From a virus, in the IMG/VR virus record IMGVR_UViG_3300031227_000390, positions 1-25,157 of that record: a DNA stretch of 25,157 bases. One strand, 5' to 3'. The notes under the pieces were generated by a model, which was given only the letters and a program-made list of their open reading frames with translations, had not been told where the DNA came from and did no database searches. Each line of letters starts with the position of its first letter. The first letter of the stretch is position 1. Positions 19,685 to 25,157 of the stretch are shown piece by piece. Made by a program: the position numbers and the translations under genes.

Positions 19685-19700
19685 GTAGTAATATTACTAC
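19685..19700. promoter_or_regulatory. Perfect 16-bp palindrome upstream of the capsid operon
   Basis: GTAGTAATATTACTAC is a perfect palindrome placed just before the A/T-rich box ATTTAATACATATAG (19701-19715). That box is 25-35 nt from the ATG at 19739. It could be an operator for a dimeric regulator of the protease/capsid genes. Confidence 0.5.
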
Positions 19701-19738
19701 ATTTAATACATATAGGTACCAAAAATAATAAGTAACAT

Positions 19739-21277
19739 ATGCCATCAGAGAAAGAAAAAGACGAATGGCTGGCTAATATCAGGTCACCAGATCAGTTCAA
19801 ACACTTGGAACAAATATGGCCAAGCAAGTATCTCAATACTGATTATCCATATAATACCAGTGGCATCCGAGCAATCGGTGGAGAACTTAAATCTGGAAAG
19901 ATCACCGAGCAAACCATACGATTTTCCAAAGATGTCAAATATAATTGGACCGAGGATAAAATAAAATCCTGGCTCAGAAAAAATGACTATCATGTAAAAG
20001 AGATATCTTTGGACGTTCTGAAGCTTTACGCGAAATCTAATAAACCGAACATGTGGTTGAGCTCACCTAATTTCAAGATCAAGTCAGAATTTAAAGCTGG
20101 AGAACCTTTGATCATTGAGGGAATAATTAATTCTGATGCAGTTGATACATATGGCGAGATTGTGGATCCAGATGCAGTTATAGAATCGATGGAGTTCTAT
20201 ATGCGTTATCCAACAGTTAGATACATGCATCAAGCCGAACCAATTGGTAGAACGATCAAGATCTGGAAGGACAAGAACTTTGTTTGGGCGACTATCGAGA
20301 TCGATCCAACTGAAGAAAAGATCATCCAGAAGATAATCAATAAAACGATCACAGCCTTTTCAATTGGATTCCTTGCCGTTGATGCTGTAAAGACCGAAAT
20401 TCAGGAAAATGTTTTTGTGTGGACCTGGACCAAAATTTTCCTCATAGAAATTTCACCCGTTGACAGCCCGGCAAATCGTGACGCTGAAATCAAGGAAGTT
20501 GGATACAAAAGTAATGATGATAAAGGTGCCATTGATATTGATGTTGAAAACACTGAACAGAGGACGACAACTGTTGGTGTTTTGGATCCAAATTTTGATC
20601 TTGCAGGAATTAAGCAGGCGATTAAAGTCAAATCGAGTAAAGGATTGGTGTTTCATATGAAAGTAGCAAAGAAATCCACGGACGAAACGGAATCGGTTGA
20701 AGAAGTTGAGGAAGAGGAAGTTGAACAGGAAGAAGCATCAACCGATGATGAAACTACGCAAGAAGTTGAGCAGGAAACCGAAACAGATGACGATTCTGAT
20801 AAAGAAAAAGAAGATGAGGAGGAAACTGAATCGGAAGCTGAAGAGGAAGAACCAAGCGAGCTTTTGATCATGCAGGACAAGGTCAAGGAAATGGAAAATG
20901 AGATCAGACGGATAAAGCTGACCGAGGATGAAAGAATTGCTGAAGATTTGTTCATAAAACAGGCAGAACCGTTGATTGCTGATTACGAAAAGCAGATCAC
21001 TGAAAAGGATGCACGTATTGCCGAGTTGGAAGCGGAAGTGCTATCGTTGACGAATGAAAAAACGATCAGTGACGAAGTTGAAAAACGGCTGAAGCAAGGA
21101 CCGGCAAGTAAGAGATCACTTTTGAATGATGATGATACTGACGAAGAGCTGGAAGCTGAAAAGATCCGAAACAAGTATGGCTATGATGTAGAGCCAGAGA
21201 TTGCCAACGGATATACGAAGCTGGCCAGAAAACTCAGAGGATTATCGGCAAGAGCCATAGGAGAAAAAACGGAATAA
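19739..21277 (+). CDS. Head maturation protease with C-terminal scaffold-like region, 512 aa
   Basis: Cleaves the capsid precursor during head assembly and, through its tail, may act as scaffold. Residues about 42-85 form a conserved N-terminal unit (GIRAIGGELKSG, then NWTEDKIKSWLRKNDY). Residues 115-255 are the HK97-type protease: Tyr-Met-His-Gln with the catalytic His at 164, TAFSIGF with the nucleophile Ser at 208, and ISPVDSPANRDAEI. Residues about 314-373 are extremely acidic, followed by a coiled coil to about 445 and a helical end. Protease plus scaffold in one chain explains why no separate scaffold gene is present before the capsid gene. The start appears leaderless or short-leadered. 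Confidence 0.85.
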   Translation: MPSEKEKDEWLANIRSPDQFKHLEQIWPSKYLNTDYPYNTSGIRAIGGELKSGKITEQTIRFSKDVKYNWTEDKIKSWLRKNDYHVKEISLDVLKLYAKSNKPNMWLSSPNFKIKSEFKAGEPLIIEGIINSDAVDTYGEIVDPDAVIESMEFYMRYPTVRYMHQAEPIGRTIKIWKDKNFVWATIEIDPTEEKIIQKIINKTITAFSIGFLAVDAVKTEIQENVFVWTWTKIFLIEISPVDSPANRDAEIKEVGYKSNDDKGAIDIDVENTEQRTTTVGVLDPNFDLAGIKQAIKVKSSKGLVFHMKVAKKSTDETESVEEVEEEEVEQEEASTDDETTQEVEQETETDDDSDKEKEDEEETESEAEEEEPSELLIMQDKVKEMENEIRRIKLTEDERIAEDLFIKQAEPLIADYEKQITEKDARIAELEAEVLSLTNEKTISDEVEKRLKQGPASKRSLLNDDDTDEELEAEKIRNKYGYDVEPEIANGYTKLARKLRGLSARAIGEKTE

Positions 21278-21317
21278 TAACGGGCACATCTTTGCTACTA
21301 AAACGAGGTGAAATGAT

Positions 21318-22361
21318 ATGGACAATAAAGTACCTGGACTGGATAAAATAAAATCGACTTTCAACGGCGACACCGGATACGGAGCCGAGATGTTGCCCGA
21401 AGAACTGAGCACTGCGATCATAAAGCGGGTTTTCGATCTGTCATGGATAAGAAATAGTGTTCCTTCCGTGAACATGACGACACAAACGATGAAACTGCCA
21501 AAGATCACTGGCGGAATCACCATGCAGGGAACATCGAGCAACAAAAACGTTGCCGCCGATGAATCGAGACAGACTACATCCGAAGTAGAGCTCGATATGA
21601 AAACCATCATTGGGAATGCACCCATTGACAACAAAACGACCTTCTATGCCGTTGACACAATGATGCCATCGCTGATGGACGATATCGTTATGTCAGTGTT
21701 GGACACCGAAGAAGATGTGTTTATCAATGGTGATATCACAACTGGCGTGACCAACATCAACGGTGTCTATGATGCAACCAATTTCCCAAATGGATATAAG
21801 AGTAGAGATCCAAAACTGGAACTCAATGGGCTCAGAATTTTCGCTCAGAGCGGAGTTACAGTGAACGCATCTGGTGGATATCTGACACCGTCAGATATCA
21901 ACAATGCACTTGCTGGACTGAGAAAGTATGCATTGACGAAGAGCAACATCCTTGTACTTGTTTCGCATTCCACCGCCGCCACAATAAGGTCATGGGAACA
22001 GTTGGAAACCGTTGAGAAATACGGAAAGGACGCAACGATACTCACTGGCGAGATCGGAAAAGTTCTTGGAACATCTGTTCTTCAATCATCCAGGATCAGC
22101 GATACCTTGGATACAGCCGGAGTTGAGCGAGATCAGAGTGCTGGAACAAGTGCTGATAACAGAACAATCGTTCTTGTTTTCAACAAGACGTCACCGTTGA
22201 TCGGAAATCCTGCCGGAGCAGAAAGGAAGTTCAACGTGAAGATCGATGATCAACCAACCACAGATCGAATCGTTCTCGTGCCAAGGGAGGATCTTGCATT
22301 CGCGAACAAATATGATGAAGCAATTTGCCAAATCATAAACGTGAAAATAGGAACCATTTAA
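21318..22361 (+). CDS. Major capsid protein, HK97 fold, 347 aa
   Basis: Builds the icosahedral shell. The length and pattern match HK97-type capsid proteins: N-terminal arm with EMLPEELSTAIIKRVFDLSW, a strand-rich E-loop region (KLPKITGGITMQGTSS), then SLMDDIVMSVLDTEEDVFING, the P-domain (DINNALAGLRKYAL; ILVLVSHSTAATIRSW) and the C-terminal IVLVPREDLAFANKYDEAIC. No long delta domain precedes it, fitting a scaffold fused to the protease. Codon use is more GC-rich and even, as for a highly expressed gene. AACGAGGTGA is the ribosome site. A hairpin terminator follows. Confidence 0.9.
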   Translation: MDNKVPGLDKIKSTFNGDTGYGAEMLPEELSTAIIKRVFDLSWIRNSVPSVNMTTQTMKLPKITGGITMQGTSSNKNVAADESRQTTSEVELDMKTIIGNAPIDNKTTFYAVDTMMPSLMDDIVMSVLDTEEDVFINGDITTGVTNINGVYDATNFPNGYKSRDPKLELNGLRIFAQSGVTVNASGGYLTPSDINNALAGLRKYALTKSNILVLVSHSTAATIRSWEQLETVEKYGKDATILTGEIGKVLGTSVLQSSRISDTLDTAGVERDQSAGTSADNRTIVLVFNKTSPLIGNPAGAERKFNVKIDDQPTTDRIVLVPREDLAFANKYDEAICQIINVKIGTI

Positions 22362-22374
22362 TCGGACATACCAC

Positions 22375-22403
22375 GCCCCTTGACAATTAGTTGAGGGGCT
22401 TTT
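22375..22403 (+). terminator. Hairpin plus T tract after the capsid gene
   Basis: GCCCCTTGAC and GTTGAGGGGC (22375-22384 and 22390-22399) pair over 10 positions including two G-T pairs, with loop AATTA, then four T. It is the only strong GC stem followed by T in the virion region and would trim or separate the abundant capsid message. Confidence 0.65.
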
Positions 22404-22423
22404 ACGATCACGGAGGTACGGAC

Positions 22424-22750
22424 ATGGTGTACAGAAGCGCGAATTGGGATACATTCCGAGCAACCACACAAAATGGTACAACTGATAGATTATTCTTTAA
22501 CGATTTCGGTGCCAACAATGGTATAATCAATCAATCAGCGAAATCTATCGATGTTCACAATGCCGCCGATCCAGATGATGCCGGGTCAGCCCCTCTAAGA
22601 GTTGCTTTTAATTTAAGAGCTGGAGAAATCGGAACAGCATATCGAACCGTTTACCCGGGTGGATCCATATCATTAGAAGGAAATGTAGACTGCATTGCAT
22701 ATGAAGGAATTGGTGGAACCCCAGCCATTGAAATCACTTATGGGTGGTGA
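22424..22750 (+). CDS. Possible head decoration protein, 108 aa
   Basis: The ATG after CGGAGGTACGGAC is preferred over an upstream in-frame codon at 22391, which overlaps the terminator. The protein is small and beta-rich with many N, G and T residues (MVYRSANWDTFRATTQNGTT; AFNLRAGEIGTAYRTVYPGG) and ends in strands. Placement right after the capsid gene suits a decoration or stabilising protein, but no family signature is recognised, so the role rests on position. Confidence 0.6.
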   Translation: MVYRSANWDTFRATTQNGTTDRLFFNDFGANNGIINQSAKSIDVHNAADPDDAGSAPLRVAFNLRAGEIGTAYRTVYPGGSISLEGNVDCIAYEGIGGTPAIEITYGW

Positions 22751-22752
22751 CG

Positions 22753-23085
22753 ATGGGTGGATGGTCGATCAAAAAACAACAAGCCGAGTGCAAAAAGCAG
22801 TACATACACAAAGACATTATCTATGACCGGTGGCGTAAAGATTCAGAATTTCAAACATTGGTAACAAATTCTTTGAACAATCTGAATCGTGGTATGTATT
22901 ATGGTAAGAGAAAAATGAAACCGCCAAGTAACATTAAACAAAACACTGGTAGGATATTCGTAGAAAACGTGCCTGGAGTTGGTGCCGTTGAATTACCAAC
23001 GACTAAATTAACTTTACTCGTTATATCTGGCTGTATTGGAATAAGTATTATCGTGGTAGTTGCTTATTATTGTGGGGTGTTTTAA
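22753..23085 (+). CDS. Small protein with C-terminal membrane anchor, 110 aa
   Basis: The ATG at 22753 is 2 nt after the previous stop; GTG codons at 22744 overlap that gene and are less likely. Residues 1-80 are basic and helical, then a Pro/Gly-rich linker. Residues about 88-108 form one hydrophobic helix (LTLLVISGCIGISIIVVVAY). A tail-anchored protein encoded between capsid and fibre genes is unusual; a structural, lysis or membrane-docking role is possible. The stop overlaps the next start (TAATG). Confidence 0.65.
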   Translation: MGGWSIKKQQAECKKQYIHKDIIYDRWRKDSEFQTLVTNSLNNLNRGMYYGKRKMKPPSNIKQNTGRIFVENVPGVGAVELPTTKLTLLVISGCIGISIIVVVAYYCGVF

Positions 23086-24755
23086 TGTATTTAGAAACCG
23101 GTGATTATAAAGTTCGAAACGGAGCTATCTATGTCAAGACTGGAATAGGTGGGTATGGTGATATTGATGTTCCACTTTTGAATAACATTGACATGAATGG
23201 CAAGAATATTCAAACAGTAACACCGGCAGAAATGACTTATCTGCATGGTGTAACATCAGATATTCAAGCTCAGATAAATGCAAAAACTTCTTATCCAAGC
23301 GCGGGTGAACAAGCGTTTTTAGATGCAGATCATACCAAACTTGATACAATCGAAAATTCGGCTGATGTTACTGATGCAGACAATGTAAATACTGCTGGAG
23401 CCGTTATGGAAAGTGATTATAATGCGCACACCATTCTTCGAGCAATAGCAAATAATACACCATTGGCGCTAACAGTCGGAGAACAGACTTTAGTCGGTAG
23501 AATAACGGGTGGCAATATAACAGCACTTACACCGACACAGATTAGAACCCTGATAAATGTTGCCGACGGAGCTGATGTAAGTCCTTGGACAACAGTAGCA
23601 AATGAGACCTATCTAACAATTGGAACGGATGAGATAGTATCCACTGGTGGGTTGACAATAAGGGACTCCGGAACACATCCACTCACAATTGAAAATGATG
23701 ATGGAGATGAAAGTGGAACTATTTATAGAACTAATGATGACCTCACGTTCAATTCTGGAACAGGTGGCGGTATAGCCCTTATCTCAATTAATGATATTAC
23801 GAATAAACTTGGTGATGATGCAGGAGTGAACTATTGGCAATTACTTGACAGTGCAAATGCAATAGTACTACAAGTGGATTCAAATGGAGTTATCTCTGGA
23901 GGCGGGACAGCAGTTCACTTCTCATCCACAACCACGATCACAAACACGCTTGGGGATAACGCTGGATCATATTCATTCATTGTAGAGGATAGTGGAAATA
24001 ACAATAAATTTGAGATTAATTCTGATGCTGATACTCTATGGACAATGGAAGCGGATAGTACCATTAAAATTGATGCTGACACCACGAATCATACGATTGG
24101 CTCCATTTTCACCATAGATGCCGGGATAAACTCTGCCACTGTTGATGTTATAGACCTTAATATAACCGTGGGGACTGCACTATCTGCCAGTGAAGTTGTC
24201 ACTGGGTGGAATCTGTCAATTGATGGTGATGGTGGAGATGATGTAACATCCATAATCAGAGGTATGTACCTTGAATACGGTGGAACATCATCTGGAATTT
24301 CAAGGGCATTGCATTTTGAAGGATCATGGGATTATGAAATTTACTGTGGCGGTGATCTGAAGATTGGTATGGACACGAATGATGGAACAACATCATTTGA
24401 GATTTGGAATAGTGATGATTCAAAGGTAATCGAGATCGATAGCGATGGAACTATACAGGGAACACTCGCAGGGTCAGAGTTTGAGACTGCTAACGACTGT
24501 GCGGTCGCCGCCTTGACAATAGATCAGAATGATGATGATCAACCATTCCTGAAATTTGAGGGTGTTGGAGCCGCCGACCAAACCAAGAATTTTTCTAATG
24601 TAAATGGTGATGGGGCGGCAAGTGGACCACTCTTATACTCCTCGAATCCTGGTTGGATATTCGTTGGAATGGTGAGACATGAAATGGAAGATACTGCTAA
24701 TGTTATGAGCGATCAAGATGTTTGGGTTCCATTATACATACCAAATACAAGTTGA
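23085..24755 (+). CDS. Tail-fibre-like or receptor-binding structural protein, 556 aa
   Basis: The ATG overlaps the previous stop. Residues about 44-67 carry VTPAEMTYLHGVTSDIQAQI, which closely resembles the repeat unit (EIGYLDGVTSAIQTQI) common in phage tail fibres. The centre has beta repeats of about 45-60 residues with the pattern NxLGDxAG...F/VxDS...xIxSDG (for example around ITNKLGDDAGVNYWQLLDSA and TNTLGDNAGSYSFIVEDSG), typical of trimeric fibrous proteins. It is Thr/Asn/Asp/Gly-rich with almost no cysteine. The C-terminal domain may bind the host surface. No intramolecular chaperone is recognised. Confidence 0.75.
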   Translation: MYLETGDYKVRNGAIYVKTGIGGYGDIDVPLLNNIDMNGKNIQTVTPAEMTYLHGVTSDIQAQINAKTSYPSAGEQAFLDADHTKLDTIENSADVTDADNVNTAGAVMESDYNAHTILRAIANNTPLALTVGEQTLVGRITGGNITALTPTQIRTLINVADGADVSPWTTVANETYLTIGTDEIVSTGGLTIRDSGTHPLTIENDDGDESGTIYRTNDDLTFNSGTGGGIALISINDITNKLGDDAGVNYWQLLDSANAIVLQVDSNGVISGGGTAVHFSSTTTITNTLGDNAGSYSFIVEDSGNNNKFEINSDADTLWTMEADSTIKIDADTTNHTIGSIFTIDAGINSATVDVIDLNITVGTALSASEVVTGWNLSIDGDGGDDVTSIIRGMYLEYGGTSSGISRALHFEGSWDYEIYCGGDLKIGMDTNDGTTSFEIWNSDDSKVIEIDSDGTIQGTLAGSEFETANDCAVAALTIDQNDDDQPFLKFEGVGAADQTKNFSNVNGDGAASGPLLYSSNPGWIFVGMVRHEMEDTANVMSDQDVWVPLYIPNTS

Positions 24756-24764
24756 GGAATAATA

Positions 24765-25157
24765 ATGAACATGAAACCGACACTCGACCTGAACGTATTC
24801 ACTGACCTTGAGATAGTGAAAAGCAGGATCGGTATGCGGAGATATAATGCAAGGATGATCGCACCTAAGTTATCCCGTAAAAGAGTAGATCAGATCAGGC
24901 GAAAATGTTCAATGGGAAAGATATCCAATACGATTAATAATGTAATGCTACTCACCCATTTGATTAAGATCGCTGGTGGGGTGAAGTTCAACAATGGGGT
25001 TAAGATAGTTGGTAGTGGTGGAGTTGTTCCTGGTGCTGATTTCACTGAAAGTTTTGAGGATGCAACATGGCTTACAGATAATTGGGATGGGGCGATTAGG
25101 ACCAGGCTTACAACTTCGGATAGATCAGCAGATTTTGTGAGAACAACTGACTGGAAG
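24765..25157 (+). CDS. Truncated surface or tail protein, at least 131 aa
   Basis: The ATG behind TTGAGGAATAAT opens a frame that runs off the right edge. The first 70 residues are basic (SRIGMRRYNARMIAPKLSRK). A glycine-rich link (GVKFNNGVKIVGSGGVVPG) follows, then FTESFEDATWLTDNWDG, which looks like the start of a beta-sandwich domain of a surface protein. The position after the fibre suggests a tail or fibre-associated role. It is incomplete because of the window end. Confidence 0.65.
   Translation, partial: MNMKPTLDLNVFTDLEIVKSRIGMRRYNARMIAPKLSRKRVDQIRRKCSMGKISNTINNVMLLTHLIKIAGGVKFNNGVKIVGSGGVVPGADFTESFEDATWLTDNWDGAIRTRLTTSDRSADFVRTTDWK

Noticed and set aside
20653-20955. Minus-strand serine-rich frame of 100 codons
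   Set aside because: It is the antisense of the hyperacidic GAA/GAG-rich part of the protease gene; the Ser-rich text is the expected shadow.
21242-21634. Minus-strand frame of 130 codons inside the capsid gene
   Set aside because: Fully antisense to a confident major capsid protein and with no start signals.
1-25157. tRNA genes, CRISPR arrays, insertion sequences, integrase
   Set aside because: No cloverleaf with a TTCGA arm and matching acceptor, no regularly spaced repeat array, no transposase or recombinase motif was seen by eye; a dedicated scan could still find a divergent case.

Overview
The window reads as part of the genome, or provirus, of a tailed (head-tail, HK97-fold) virus that infects an archaeon, probably a euryarchaeon such as a methanogen relative. 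The virion genes place it in the tailed-virus lineage: large terminase, portal, MuF-type head protein, HK97 gp10-like protein, maturation protease, HK97-fold major capsid protein and a tail-fibre-like protein. The archaeal host is inferred from expression signals. Many genes have an A/T-rich TATA box 25-28 nt before an ATG with no Shine-Dalgarno sequence (leaderless start), while genes inside operons use GGAGG or GGTGA sites. The host cannot be named more precisely. No integrase, polymerase, lysis gene, tRNA or CRISPR array is visible.

Left region (1-7560): about 27 tightly packed small plus-strand genes, mostly unrecognised, joined by ATGA or TAATG overlaps. Many encode mini-proteins with CxxC zinc-binding pairs and a few have membrane segments. 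Several junctions carry identical copies of the ribosome-site and start-codon segment, which suggests gene-cassette duplication. Next come an A/T-rich region with iteron-like repeats and dyads (7561-7827), a helix-turn-helix protein that may be the small terminase (7828-8511), two tiny genes, and a 658-bp non-coding stretch (8877-9534). That stretch holds repeats, a canonical G-quadruplex motif and a C7 tract and could be a packaging or replication site.

Middle region (9535-13872): short accessory genes expressed from many separate promoters. Eight promoters in the window share one architecture: TATCRA, about 18 nt, TCGATA, then a TATA box. The two hexamers form an inverted repeat with a nearly fixed spacing. 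This looks like a coordinated viral regulon and is the strongest new signal here.

Right region (13621-25157): the virion module. Its order is a small gene overlapping terL, terL, portal, MuF, gp10-like, protease fused to a scaffold-like region, major capsid protein, a terminator, a small possible decoration protein, a membrane-anchored small protein, a fibre, and a truncated surface protein at the edge. Portal and MuF are separated only by a run of ten A; a -1 shift there would fuse them, so this is a programmed frameshift, a real mutation or an assembly error. Two minus-strand cassettes (15541-16172 and 18953-19592) interrupt the virion genes, and each is driven by a promoter of the shared class, like morons in temperate phages.
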